Source of the DNA: Streptomyces sp. NBC_00376
GTDB lineage: Bacteria; Actinomycetota; Actinomycetes; Streptomycetales; Streptomycetaceae
Length of the DNA stretch: 64,000 nucleotides
NCBI RefSeq assembly: GCF_036077095.1
Contig: NZ_CP107960.1
Span: 2,976,001 to 3,040,000, forward strand
Reading direction: 5' to 3'
The notes below the pieces were generated by a model. It was not told the DNA's origin. It saw only the letters and a program-made list of their open reading frames with translations, and did no database searches. Below are positions 1 to 8,319 of the stretch, in pieces. The translations under genes were made by a program, and so were the position numbers. How positions within the stretch are numbered: the first letter of the stretch is position 1; the number at the start of each line of letters is the position of its first letter.

Positions 1-2
1 CC

Positions 3-1160
3 CTGCCCGCCGTGGGCGCGGCCGTCGGAGACATCGCCGATCTCTTCTACCGCAAGCTCTTCGACGCCCACCCCGAGCTGCTGCGCGATCTCTTCAACCG
101 CGGCAACCAGGCGTCCGGCGCCCAGCGGCAGGCCCTCGCGGGCTCCATCGCCGCCTTCGCGACGCAGCTGATCGAGCACCCGGGCACCCGCCCCGACGTG
201 ATGCTCGGCCGGATCGCCCACAAGCACGCCTCGCTCGGCGTCACCCCCGCCCAGTACGACATCGTGCACACCCACCTCTTCGCCGCCATCGCCGAAGTGC
301 TCGGCGACGCGGTCACCCCGGAGGTGGCCGCCGCCTGGGACGAGGTCTACTGGCTGATGGCCGGCGCCCTGATCTCGATCGAGGAGCGGCTGTACGCGCA
401 GCAGGGCGTCGTCGCCGGCGACGTGTGGCGCGAGTGGGAGGTGGTCACCCGGATCGAGGAGACCGCCGATGTCGCCACCTTCCAGCTCCGCCCCGCCGAC
501 GGAGCGCCCGCGCCCGCCTTCCGGCCCGGCCAGTACGTCTCCGTACAGGTGGAACTCCCGGACGGGGCCCGCCAGATACGCCAGTACAGCCTCTCCTGCG
601 CCCCCGGCTCCCGGCTCCGCTCGATCACCGTCAAGCGGGTGCGGGGCGGCGGCTCGCCGGACGGCGAGGTCTCCCGCCACCTGCACACCGAGGTGGAGGC
701 CGGTGACGTGCTGCGCGTCTCCGCCCCGTACGGCGATCTCGTGCTCGACTCCGCCGACGCACCGCTCCTGCTCGCCTCCGCGGGCATCGGCTGCACCCCG
801 ATGCTCTCGATGCTGGAGCACCTCGCGGCGACCGGTCACCGCGCCCCGGTCACCGTCGTGCACGGCGACCGCTCCCCCGCCACCCACGCGATGCGCACCG
901 ACCACGCCCTGCTCACCGGCAAACTCCCCGAATCCGCCGCCCACTTCTGGTACGAGGACCCCGAGCCCGGCCACCCGGCCGACCGCACCGGCCTGGTCGA
1001 CCTGAGCGGCCTCGCCGTCGCCCCCGGCACCCACGCCTACCTCTGCGGCCCGCTGCCCTTCATGCGTGCCGTACGCACCCAGCTGCTGGCCAAGGGCATC
1101 CCGGCGGCCGACATCCACTACGAGGTGTTCGGCCCCGACATGTGGCTGGCACAGGGCTGA
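3..1160 (+). CDS. hmp: Flavohemoprotein (nitric oxide dioxygenase), 5' end cut by window
   Basis: Two-domain flavohemoglobin that oxidises NO to nitrate using O2 and NAD(P)H. The globin part fills roughly the first 130 residues seen, with a proximal-His candidate in the IAHKHASLGV stretch. The reductase part follows: an FAD-binding RQYSLS motif, an NAD-binding GIGCTPMLSML loop and the usual YEVFGPD near the C terminus. The reading frame is open to the first base of the window and begins LPAVGAAVGD, which matches the inside of the globin domain, so about 15 residues lie upstream. The GTG at 12 is internal. The substrate role is inferred from family; domain assignment is clear. Confidence 0.93.
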   Translation: MPAVGAAVGDIADLFYRKLFDAHPELLRDLFNRGNQASGAQRQALAGSIAAFATQLIEHPGTRPDVMLGRIAHKHASLGVTPAQYDIVHTHLFAAIAEVLGDAVTPEVAAAWDEVYWLMAGALISIEERLYAQQGVVAGDVWREWEVVTRIEETADVATFQLRPADGAPAPAFRPGQYVSVQVELPDGARQIRQYSLSCAPGSRLRSITVKRVRGGGSPDGEVSRHLHTEVEAGDVLRVSAPYGDLVLDSADAPLLLASAGIGCTPMLSMLEHLAATGHRAPVTVVHGDRSPATHAMRTDHALLTGKLPESAAHFWYEDPEPGHPADRTGLVDLSGLAVAPGTHAYLCGPLPFMRAVRTQLLAKGIPAADIHYEVFGPDMWLAQG

Positions 1161-1307
1161 ATCCGGCCCACTGCTCGCGGATCTGACCGGTTCGGATCGC
1201 ACACGGTCCGAACAGCCACCGAAGGCACGGCCCGGAGAGCGGCATTCCGGTAAAAGCGGATCAAGGCTGTTCAAGGCTGGTTCCCCCCACGCACGAAGGA
1301 GACGGCC

Positions 1308-1898
1308 ATGTCCTCGCCCATGTCCGCGAGCAGGTTCCTGGAAGTCCTGATGAACGAGGGGCTCACCGTCGTCCAGGTCGGCGACTGGCGCACCCACAAC
1401 CGCAACCACAAGGGCCCCTGGGGCCCGGTCAACGGCGTGATGATCCACCACACCGTCACCAGGGGCACCGAGGCCACCGTGCGCGTCTGCCGCGACGGCC
1501 ACCCGGATCTGCCCGGCCCGCTGTGCCACGGCGTGATCGCCAAGGACGGCCGGGTCCACCTGGTCGGCTACGGCCGCGCCAACCACGCCGGACTCGGCGA
1601 CAGCGACGTACTGCGCGCCGTTGTCGCCGAGAAGCGCCTCCCCGGCGACAACGCGGCCGACACCGACGGGAACAGGCACTTCTACGGCTTCGAGTGCGAG
1701 AACCTCGGCGACGGCGAGGACCCCTGGCCCGAGGCCCAGCTCGAAGCCGTCGAGAAGGCCGCCGCCGCGATCTGCCGCCACCACGGCTGGAACTCCCGCT
1801 CGGTGATCGGGCACAAGGAGTGGCAGCCGGGCAAGGTCGACCCGCGCGGCTTCACGATGGACTCCATGCGGGCCCGCATCCACGACCGGCTCAAATGA
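1308..1898 (+). CDS. N-acetylmuramoyl-L-alanine amidase / PGRP-like protein (Amidase_2 fold)
   Basis: A 196-residue single-domain protein of the Amidase_2/peptidoglycan-recognition family, which cleaves the MurNAc-L-Ala bond. Zinc-ligand candidates are the HH of MIHHTVTRG (around residues 47-48) and a late His in the VIGHKEW motif, which is typical of the family. NHAGLG is the usual active-site neighbour. There is no signal peptide, membrane segment or wall-binding repeat, so the protein resembles stand-alone phage-type or cytoplasmic amidases. The ATG at 1308 has a good AAGGAGA ribosome-binding site. It stands alone, with 147 bases before it and 33 after it. Confidence 0.85.
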   Translation: MSSPMSASRFLEVLMNEGLTVVQVGDWRTHNRNHKGPWGPVNGVMIHHTVTRGTEATVRVCRDGHPDLPGPLCHGVIAKDGRVHLVGYGRANHAGLGDSDVLRAVVAEKRLPGDNAADTDGNRHFYGFECENLGDGEDPWPEAQLEAVEKAAAAICRHHGWNSRSVIGHKEWQPGKVDPRGFTMDSMRARIHDRLK

Positions 1899-1931
1899 CC
1901 GGTGCCCGCCCGGTACGGCGACAATTGCGGC

Positions 1932-2849
1932 ATGCCCTCCGAAGCCCTCGACCTCTCCCGGCTGCGGCCGGTGCTCCCCTCGCCCCTGCAGCCGGTCGAG
2001 GACGAGCGCTTCGCCCGCCACGGCGTCCGGCTGCTGCTCAAGCGGGACGATCTGATCCACCCCGATCTGCCCGGCAACAAATGGCGCAAGCTCTCCCTCA
2101 ATCTGCGGGCCGCCGCCGGGCGCACCGTGCTGACCTTCGGCGGCGCCTACTCCAACCATCTGCGGGCCACCGCCGCCGCCGGGCGGCTGCTCGGCTTTCC
2201 CACCGTCGGGGTGGTACGCGGCGACGAACTGGCCGGCCGGCCGCTGAACCCCTCGCTCGCCCGGTGCGCCGCCGACGGGATGACCCTGCACTTCGTGGAC
2301 CGTGCGACGTACCGCGCGAAGGGTGATCCGGAGGTTCTGGCGGGGCTGCTGAGCCTCTTCGGGGAGTGCTGTGTCGTCCCGGAGGGCGGCAGCAACGCCC
2401 TGGCCGCACAGGGGTGCGCGGAGCTGGGGCGCGAGCTGCGTGGAGCGGCCGACGTCGTCGCGGTGGCCTGCGGCACCGGGGGTACCCTCGCCGGGCTCGC
2501 CGCCGGGCTCGCGCCGGGGCAGCGCGCCCTCGGCGTTCCGGTGCTGCGCGGCGGCTTCCTGGGGGACGCGGTGCGCGGACTCCAGGAGGAGGCGTTCGGC
2601 GGCCCGGCCGGGGCCTGGTCGCTGGACGAGCGCTTCCACTTCGGCGGCTACGCCCGTACGACCCCGGCACTGCACGCCTTCGCCGACGACTTCGAGCAGC
2701 GGCACGGCCTGCCCGTCGAGCGGCTCTACGTGGCCAAGCTGCTGTACGCGCTCACCGAACTGGCCGGGGAGGGCGTGTTCCCTCCGGGAACCGCGCTCGC
2801 GGCGGTCGTCACGGGCGGCCCTCAGGCGGCGTCGGACTCCTCCCGGTAG
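1932..2849 (+). CDS. PLP-dependent D-cysteine desulfhydrase / ACC deaminase family
   Basis: A 305-residue fold-type II PLP enzyme. The PLP lysine lies in GNKWRKLSLN, FGGAYSNHLRA is the substrate/cofactor loop, and GTGGTLAG binds the phosphate. The family splits between D-cysteine desulfhydrase and 1-aminocyclopropane-1-carboxylate deaminase. I cannot separate the two by eye, but the short active-site segment is of the D-cysteine type common in Streptomyces. The ATG at 1932 is preferred over an in-frame GTG at 1902 because the family starts close to the LSRLRPVLPSPLQP segment. The 3' end overlaps the convergent antiporter gene by 28 bases. Confidence 0.82.
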   Translation: MPSEALDLSRLRPVLPSPLQPVEDERFARHGVRLLLKRDDLIHPDLPGNKWRKLSLNLRAAAGRTVLTFGGAYSNHLRATAAAGRLLGFPTVGVVRGDELAGRPLNPSLARCAADGMTLHFVDRATYRAKGDPEVLAGLLSLFGECCVVPEGGSNALAAQGCAELGRELRGAADVVAVACGTGGTLAGLAAGLAPGQRALGVPVLRGGFLGDAVRGLQEEAFGGPAGAWSLDERFHFGGYARTTPALHAFADDFEQRHGLPVERLYVAKLLYALTELAGEGVFPPGTALAAVVTGGPQAASDSSR

Positions 2850-4426
2850 GCCGCCGCCTCCTCCAGGTCGAGCCGCCTGAGCAGCGTCCGCAGCATCTCG
2901 TCGTCGATCCGCCGCTCGTCCCGCAGCGTCACGAAGACCTCGCGCTCGGCGCCGATCATCTCCCGGGTCAGCCGCCGGTAGGTGTCGTCCGCCGACTCCC
3001 CGGTCACGGGATTGGCCGCGCCCAGCCGCTCCCACACGGCGTTGCGGCGGCGTTCCATGACGGTGCGCAGCCGGTCGACGAGGGGGCCCGGCAGCTGGTT
3101 GCGGCGGTCGGCGAGCAGTTCGTCCAGCCGCGCCTCGGCGGCCGCGGAGGCCTCGCTCTGGGCCTGCGCCTCGGCCAGCGTCTCCGCCTTCGCGTCGCGC
3201 CCGGGGAGCTTCAGGACCCGCACCAGCAGCGGCAGGGTGAGCCCCTGGACGACCAGGGTGCCGATGACCGTGGTGAACGTCAGGAAGAGCACCAGGTTCC
3301 GGGCCGGGAAGGGGCTCCCGTCGGACATGACGAACGGGATGGAGAAGGCGATGGCGAGCGAGACGACACCGCGCATCCCGGCCCAGCCGACGATCAGCGG
3401 CCCCGTCCAGTCGGTGTCGGGCTCGCGTTCCCTGATCCGTCTCGACAGCCACCGGGGCAGGTACGTCGCCGGGTAGACCCAGATGAAGCGGACCACGACG
3501 ACGGCGAGGAAGACGATCACCGCGTACCGGACGGCCTCACCGACCGCGTACTCGCCGAGCCCCTTCAGCACGAAGGGCAGCTGGAGCCCGATCAGCGCGA
3601 AGACCGCCGACTCCAGGATGAACGCGACCATCTTCCAGACGGCCGCCTCCTGGAGCCGGGTGGCGAAGTCGACCTGCCAGGACCGGTGGCCCAGGTAGAG
3701 CGCCACCACGACCACGGCGAGCACCCCGGAGGCGTGCACGCGTTCGGCCGCCGCGTACGCCACGAAGGGGATCAGCAACGACAGCGTGTTCTGCAGCAGC
3801 GATTCCCTGAGATGGGTACGGAGCCAGTGCAGCGGCACCATCAGTGCCAGGCCGACCACCACACCGCCGACGGCGGCCAGGAAGAACTCGCCGATCCCCG
3901 CGCCCCAGCTCATGCCCTCGCCCACGGCGGCGGCGATGGCCACCTTGTAGGCGGTGATCGCCGTGGCGTCGTTCACCAGGGACTCCCCCTGCAGGATCGT
4001 CGTGACCCGGCCGGGCAGCCCGACCCGGCGCGCGATCGCGGCGGCCGTGACCGCGTCCGGCGGGGCGACGACCGCGCCGAGCACCAGCGCGGCGGTCAGC
4101 GGCAGGCCGGGCACCAGGCGGTACGCCAGCCAGCCGACCGCGACGGTCGCGAACAGGACGTAGCCGATCGAGAGCAGCGCGACCGGCCGGAGATTGGCCC
4201 GCAGATCGAGGTACGAGCTGTCGACGGCCGCCGTGTAGAGCAGCGGGGGCAACAGCAGCGGCAGCACGACGTGCGCGTCCAGGGTGTAGGTGGGCACCCC
4301 GGGCAGGTAGGAGGCGATCAGGCCCACCGTGACGAGCAGCAGCGGGGCCGGCACGGGGGTGCGGCGGGCCGCCCCCGCCACCGCCGCGCTGGCCGCGACC
4401 AGTCCCACCAGCGGCAATACGTCCAT
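2822..4426 (-). CDS. Na+/H+ antiporter, CPA1 family
   Basis: A 534-residue membrane antiporter with about 11-12 hydrophobic helices in the first 400 residues and a charged cytoplasmic tail of about 130 residues. The ion-binding motifs of CPA1 exchangers are visible: APPDAVTA and GESLVNDA, with the paired Asp residues, plus a RGVVSLA segment. It probably exports Na+ in exchange for H+ and contributes to pH and salt tolerance. The ATG at 4426 places MDVLPLVG at the start of the first helix. The frame remains open upstream to 4612 but that part looks non-coding. It is divergent from the zinc-finger gene at 4484, with 57 bases between them. Confidence 0.92.
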   Translation of the reverse strand: MDVLPLVGLVAASAAVAGAARRTPVPAPLLLVTVGLIASYLPGVPTYTLDAHVVLPLLLPPLLYTAAVDSSYLDLRANLRPVALLSIGYVLFATVAVGWLAYRLVPGLPLTAALVLGAVVAPPDAVTAAAIARRVGLPGRVTTILQGESLVNDATAITAYKVAIAAAVGEGMSWGAGIGEFFLAAVGGVVVGLALMVPLHWLRTHLRESLLQNTLSLLIPFVAYAAAERVHASGVLAVVVVALYLGHRSWQVDFATRLQEAAVWKMVAFILESAVFALIGLQLPFVLKGLGEYAVGEAVRYAVIVFLAVVVVRFIWVYPATYLPRWLSRRIREREPDTDWTGPLIVGWAGMRGVVSLAIAFSIPFVMSDGSPFPARNLVLFLTFTTVIGTLVVQGLTLPLLVRVLKLPGRDAKAETLAEAQAQSEASAAAEARLDELLADRRNQLPGPLVDRLRTVMERRRNAVWERLGAANPVTGESADDTYRRLTREMIGAEREVFVTLRDERRIDDEMLRTLLRRLDLEEAAAYREESDAA

Positions 4427-4483
4427 TCCACGGTCCTCGCATCCGCAATTCACGGGCCACGCATCCGTCGTAACCTGACAATC

Positions 4484-4744
4484 ATGAGTGACTGCTCTCA
4501 CCTGTCCGTACTGCCGCGCCCCGAACCGGCCCCGCTCAGCGCGACCTGCCCGGGGTGCCTCGCCGCGGGCACCCACCCCGTGCAGCTGCGACTCTGTCTG
4601 GTCTGCGGCCATGTCGGCTGCTGCGACTCGTCACCCCTCCAGCACGCCACGGGACACTTCAAGGAGACCGGCCATCCGGTGATGCGGAGCTTCGAACCCG
4701 GCGAGAGCTGGCGATGGTGCTTCGAGGACGGTTCGATCGTCTGA
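4484..4744 (+). CDS. UBP-type zinc finger protein, 86 aa
   Basis: A small protein that is almost entirely one ubiquitin-protease-type (ZnF-UBP) finger. The ligands are visible as CSHL, CPGCLAAG, CLVCGHVGCCD, HATGHFKETGHPV and a closing WRWCFED. Bacteria lack ubiquitin, so the partner is unknown. From memory, in actinobacteria this domain is often encoded beside, or fused to, CPA1 antiporters, and the divergent antiporter 57 bases away fits that. The ATG at 4484 is the only start that gives the CSHL ligand near the N terminus. Confidence 0.85.
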   Translation: MSDCSHLSVLPRPEPAPLSATCPGCLAAGTHPVQLRLCLVCGHVGCCDSSPLQHATGHFKETGHPVMRSFEPGESWRWCFEDGSIV

Positions 4745-4822
4745 CGTCTGGGTACGTCAAACCGGCGCCGGTTGTTCGTAATTGACCGCCGCAGACCCCT
4801 ACCCACTGTGTGTGCTCATGGG

Positions 4823-4837
4823 CTTACCATGAGTGAC
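4823..4837 (+). promoter_or_regulatory. BldD-like operator upstream of rshA-sigH
   Basis: CTTACCATGAGTGAC matches 8 of the 9 fixed positions of the BldD box (NTNACNCWGNGTNAN). It lies about 140 bases before the rshA start. In S. coelicolor BldD is known to bind and repress a sigH promoter, so the location is as expected. The site overlaps the start of the long sigH reading frame (GTG at 4833). Confidence 0.6.
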
Positions 4838-4974
4838 AGCCATGGGCTGGGGCTCTGGCGACACGGCATCATGGATCGCGATAGCGTCGCGGACCAGAAC
4901 CGAAGACGTACCACATGGCTCCGGGGCACCCTTCCCGGATCCTCGAAAGAGTTTGTGCCACCTTGGAGGTGAGG

Positions 4975-5388
4975 GTGTCCCAGATCGCAGGCGAGCCCGG
5001 GAATCAGGACTTCGTAGAGGTCCGGCTGCCCGCTGCGGGTGCCTACCTGTCGGTGCTGCGTACGGCCACGGCCGGTCTCGCAGCGCGCTTGGACTTCACT
5101 CTCGACGAGATCGAGGATCTTCGCATCGCGGTCGACGAGGCCTGCGCGATCCTGCTTCAGCAGGCCGTGCCGGGCTCCGTCCTCAGCTGTGTCTTCCGGC
5201 TCATCGAGGATTCTCTCGAGGTGACCGTGTCGGCCCCGACGACGGACGGCCGGGCGCCGGAGCGAGACACCTTCGCATGGACGGTGCTCTCCGCACTGGC
5301 CGGAAAGGTCGAATCCTCGGTCGCCGACGACCGTACGGTCAGCATCAGCCTCTACAAACAGCGCGGCGCGGGACCCGGGCCGGCGTGA
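4975..5388 (+). CDS. rshA: Anti-sigma factor RshA (HATPase_c, RsbW-like)
   Basis: A 137-residue GHKL-type anti-sigma factor, the predicted antagonist of the SigH encoded next door. The domain includes an N box (LRIAVDEACAILLQ) and a fairly degenerate G-box region. The GTG at 4975 is chosen because GGAGG sits five bases upstream and the protein then starts VSQIAGEPG; an ATG at 4915 is also in frame but has no ribosome-binding site. Its stop overlaps the sigH GTG (GTGA at 5385-5388), so translation of the two is probably coupled. The gene is known as ushX/prsH/rshA in S. coelicolor. It is also read in a second frame by the extended sigH frame. Confidence 0.88.
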   Translation: MSQIAGEPGNQDFVEVRLPAAGAYLSVLRTATAGLAARLDFTLDEIEDLRIAVDEACAILLQQAVPGSVLSCVFRLIEDSLEVTVSAPTTDGRAPERDTFAWTVLSALAGKVESSVADDRTVSISLYKQRGAGPGPA

Positions 5389-6338
5389 GCAACGGGAACG
5401 GGGACGGTCCTGTGCGGGACGAGACGATGCGACCAGGGGTGGTGCGCGCAGCAGGCATCCCGGAGCAGCAGGCCCTGCCCCATCCGGTGGACGGGGCGGA
5501 CGGGCCTTCGGGCCGTACGGTCGCGGTGGAGCAGTCGCAGGCGGAGCGGGCAGGCCAGATGAGCGAGCACGGGCACCACGATCCACACGACCGCAGCGGG
5601 GCGCGGGCGCTGTTCATCGAACTGCGCGCGCTTCCCGACGGGTCGCCCGAGAAGGCGGAGCTGCGCAATCGGCTGGTGCGGATGCATCTGCCGCTCGTGG
5701 AGCACCTGGCCCGCCGGTTCCGCAACCGCGGCGAGCCGCTGGACGACCTGACGCAGGTCGCCACCATCGGCCTGATCAAATCGGTGGACCGGTTCGACCC
5801 GGACCGCGGCGTCGAGTTCTCGACGTACGCGACCCCCACGGTCGTGGGCGAGATCAAGCGCCACTTCCGTGACAAGGGCTGGGCGGTCCGGGTGCCGCGC
5901 CGGCTCCAGGAGCTGCGGCTCTCGCTGACCACGGCCACCGCCGAGCTCTCCCAGCAGCACGGCCGCTCGCCGACGGTCCACGAGCTGGCGGAGCGGCTGG
6001 GCATCTCCGAGGAAGAGGTCCTGGAGGGCCTGGAATCGGCCAACGCGTACAGCACGCTCTCGCTGGACGTGCCGGACACGGACGACGAGTCCCCCGCGGT
6101 CGCGGACACGCTGGGCTCCGAGGACGAGGCGCTGGAGGGCGTCGAGTACCGGGAGTCGCTCAAGCCGCTGCTGGAGGACCTGCCGCCGCGCGAGAAGCGG
6201 ATCCTGCTGCTGCGCTTCTTCGGCAACATGACCCAGTCGCAGATCGCGCAGGAGGTCGGCATCTCGCAGATGCACGTCTCGCGGCTGCTGGCCCGCACGC
6301 TGGCGCAGCTGCGCGAACGGCTGCTCGTCGAGGAGTAG
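5385..6338 (+). CDS. sigH: RNA polymerase sigma factor SigH (SigB/F/G family)
   Basis: Stress-response group 3 sigma factor. Region 2 (LVEHLARRFRNRG, DLTQVATIGLIK, FSTYATPTVVGEIKRHFRD), region 3 (HGRSPTVHELAERLG) and region 4 (LPPREKRILLLRFF, SQIAQEVGISQMHVSRL) are all present. At least three products are possible: 317 residues from the GTG at 5385 (coupled to rshA), 255 from the ATG at 5571 (MSEHGHHDPHD), and about 500 from the GTG/ATG at 4833/4842, reading through rshA in another frame. S. coelicolor is reported to make several SigH isoforms of different length, which suits this arrangement. The coordinates given are for the coupled start. Confidence 0.92.
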   Translation: MSNGNGDGPVRDETMRPGVVRAAGIPEQQALPHPVDGADGPSGRTVAVEQSQAERAGQMSEHGHHDPHDRSGARALFIELRALPDGSPEKAELRNRLVRMHLPLVEHLARRFRNRGEPLDDLTQVATIGLIKSVDRFDPDRGVEFSTYATPTVVGEIKRHFRDKGWAVRVPRRLQELRLSLTTATAELSQQHGRSPTVHELAERLGISEEEVLEGLESANAYSTLSLDVPDTDDESPAVADTLGSEDEALEGVEYRESLKPLLEDLPPREKRILLLRFFGNMTQSQIAQEVGISQMHVSRLLARTLAQLRERLLVEE

Positions 6339-6397
6339 CGGGCGGGGCCGCGCGGGCGTGGTCCTTCCCGTGCCCGCGGCCGCCCGGTGCCGCCGTT

Positions 6398-6426
6398 CCG
6401 CCCCGCCAGGTCTTCCGGCGGGGCGG
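6398..6426. terminator. Hairpin between convergent sigH and membrane-protein genes
   Basis: A perfect 10-bp stem (CCGCCCCGCC / GGCGGGGCGG) with a 9-base loop lies in the 89-base gap between two convergent genes. There is no U tract, as is usual in Streptomyces. It could serve both strands. Confidence 0.6.
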
Positions 6427-6427
6427 T

Positions 6428-6901
6428 TCAGTTCTCCGGGGTGGTGCCGGTCTCCGGGGCGGTGCCGGGGCGGCGGATGCCGAGCGCCTCGACCGTCGTC
6501 GGCCTGACCAGCTGGTAGAGCGCCGTCAGGGTCACCGCGGCGAGGACGATCCCGGCCGGGATCAGCACCCCCTGCGACCTCAGCAGCGTCCACGCCACCG
6601 GGAGCGCGATGATCTGCGTGATGAGCGCGGGACCGCGGCTCCAGCTGCGCCGCCGCAGCAGACCACGGGCGGCGGCCAACGGGATCACGGCCAGCGCGAT
6701 CAGCGTCAGCCCGCCCATCTCCGCCTGCTGCGGGCTCTCGGGACGCCCGAGCAGCCCCATGACCAGCATGTAGATCCCGCCGATGGCGAGCGCCGCCCCT
6801 TCCAGGGCGGTGAGTCCGGCAACGAGAGTGATCCTGCTCGGCTTCGCCGGTTCGAGCCTCGGTGCGGGCGACGAGTCGGGCGTGTTCTGCTGAGTACTCA
6901 C
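6428..6901 (-). CDS. Small integral membrane protein, function unknown
   Basis: A 157-residue protein beginning VSTQQNTPDSS. It has a polar N-terminal tail of about 25 residues, four hydrophobic stretches (LTALEGAALAIGGIYMLVMG, then around residues 65-80, 95-110 and 115-130) and a polar C-terminal tail. No named domain is recognised. It faces sigH across a shared terminator and is divergent from the kinase gene at 7032. The GTG at 6901 is preferred; an ATG at 6928 is in frame with nothing obvious upstream. Conserved next to sigH in Streptomyces as far as I recall, but its role is not known to me. Confidence 0.75.
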   Translation of the reverse strand: MSTQQNTPDSSPAPRLEPAKPSRITLVAGLTALEGAALAIGGIYMLVMGLLGRPESPQQAEMGGLTLIALAVIPLAAARGLLRRRSWSRGPALITQIIALPVAWTLLRSQGVLIPAGIVLAAVTLTALYQLVRPTTVEALGIRRPGTAPETGTTPEN

Positions 6902-7031
6902 CCTTGCAGGTTGGCATCCCGGCGCCACGAAAGCGAAGCCGGGGTCGGAATCGACCCTGCGCCGTCACTGTGCGTGAAGGTCATGGGGCAGGACTTCAGA
7001 GTGATACCGCGCGGTAGGTAGTCTGGCGGTC

Positions 7032-8000
7032 ATGCGCGCACTCCTCGTGGTCAATCCAGCTGCTACCACCACCAGTGCGCGGACCCGTGATGTGCTCATC
7101 CATGCGCTGGCCAGCGAGATGAAGCTGGAGGCCGTGACCACCGAATACCGCGGTCACGCCCGGGACCTGGGGCGACGGGCCGCGGACGCCGACGACATCG
7201 ATCTGGTGGTCGCCCTGGGCGGCGACGGCACGGTCAACGAGGTCGTCAACGGCCTGCTCCACAACGGTCCCGATCTGGACAGCCTGCCGAGCCTCGCGGT
7301 GGTTCCCGGCGGCTCCACCAATGTGTTCGCGCGCGCCCTGGGGCTGCCCAACGACGCGGTGGAGGCGACCGGGGCGATCCTGGACGCGCTCGCCAACCGG
7401 ACCGAACGCACGGTCGGCCTCGGGCTGGCGGCCGGCACCCCCGGCACCGAGGACGAGTCGGTCCCGAAACGCTGGTTCACCTTCTGCGCCGGACTCGGGT
7501 TCGACGCGGGCGTGGTCGGCCGCGTCGAACAGCAGCGCGAACGAGGCAAGCGTTCGACGCACGCGCTGTACGTGCGCCAGGTGGTCCGGCAGTTCATCGA
7601 CGAGCCGCACCGCAGAAAGGGCGTGATGACCCTGGAGACCCCGGGGCAGGAGCCGGTCACCGATCTGGCGCTGTCCATAATCTCCAACACCGCCCCCTGG
7701 TCCTACCTGGGCAATCGCCCGCTGTATGCGTCCCCGAAGGCCACCTTCGACACCGGACTGGACGTGCTCGGGCTGAAGCGGCTCTCCACTCCGGCGGTCG
7801 CCCGGTACGGCACCCAGCTGCTCACTTCGAGCCCGGAGAAGGGCCCGTCCGGAAAGCACGCTGTTTCACTTCATGACCTCACGGACTTCACCTTGCATTC
7901 AAAGGTTCCACTGCCCTTCCAGATGGACGGCGACCACCTGGGAGTGCGCACAAGTGTGACGTTCACAGGCGTACGCCGTGCACTGCGTGTGATTGTGTGA
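7032..8000 (+). CDS. Diacylglycerol kinase family lipid kinase
   Basis: A 322-residue DAGK-catalytic family protein (YegS/DgkB/NAD-kinase-like fold) that probably phosphorylates a lipid such as diacylglycerol. Visible motifs are LLVVNPAA at the N terminus, the nucleotide-binding VVALGGDGTVNEVVNGL (residues about 58-74) and VVPGGSTNVFARALG (about 93-107). The C-terminal half is the beta-sandwich domain. The ATG at 7032 starts MRALLVVNPA, the standard start for the family. The true lipid substrate cannot be told from sequence. Confidence 0.85.
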   Translation: MRALLVVNPAATTTSARTRDVLIHALASEMKLEAVTTEYRGHARDLGRRAADADDIDLVVALGGDGTVNEVVNGLLHNGPDLDSLPSLAVVPGGSTNVFARALGLPNDAVEATGAILDALANRTERTVGLGLAAGTPGTEDESVPKRWFTFCAGLGFDAGVVGRVEQQRERGKRSTHALYVRQVVRQFIDEPHRRKGVMTLETPGQEPVTDLALSIISNTAPWSYLGNRPLYASPKATFDTGLDVLGLKRLSTPAVARYGTQLLTSSPEKGPSGKHAVSLHDLTDFTLHSKVPLPFQMDGDHLGVRTSVTFTGVRRALRVIV

Positions 8001-8319
8001 GTAGAAGAGACCAAAGTCCTTTAACTCGAACGTTTGGGCTGGACTCCACCCCATAGAAGTACGGCTGTGACCTAGTCGACACCGAGGAATCAAAAAAAAG
8101 TTTCCAGAAGGGGTTGTATCCGCCGCCGAGGTTTGCGAATCTCTACATGGCGATCGGGACGGCCCGCAACACCGGCCTCCACTGAGAGCCAGAACCCCTC
8201 CTCACTTCACAGGACCACAACCAGTTCATCTGGGCGTCGGCCCGTCATCTGCGGGGGGATTCGTGAAAGCGTTCACATTCACAAGCAACAGTATGTAATA
8301 CCAAGGAGAGGTAGCAGCC
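8001..8319 (+). other. Long non-coding leader region of wblE
   Basis: 319 bases without a gene. It is unusually A/T-rich for this genome, with a run of eight A at about 8093-8100. It probably holds one or more wblE promoters and a long 5' untranslated region. A palindrome at 8263-8276 and the AGGAGAGG ribosome-binding site near 8303 are the only elements I can define. Confidence 0.5.
8263..8276. repeat. Palindrome in wblE leader
   Basis: GTGAAAGCGTTCAC has exact 5-bp arms (GTGAA/TTCAC) around four bases and lies 43 bases before the wblE start. Shape and place suggest an operator; the regulator is unknown. Confidence 0.4.

Noticed and set aside
2366..4744. A 792-codon plus-strand open frame across the antiporter gene
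   Set aside because: It is the mirror of the minus-strand antiporter gene (Arg/Gly/Gln-rich, no domains). Only its last 86 codons, from the ATG at 4484, are a real gene (the UBP zinc finger).
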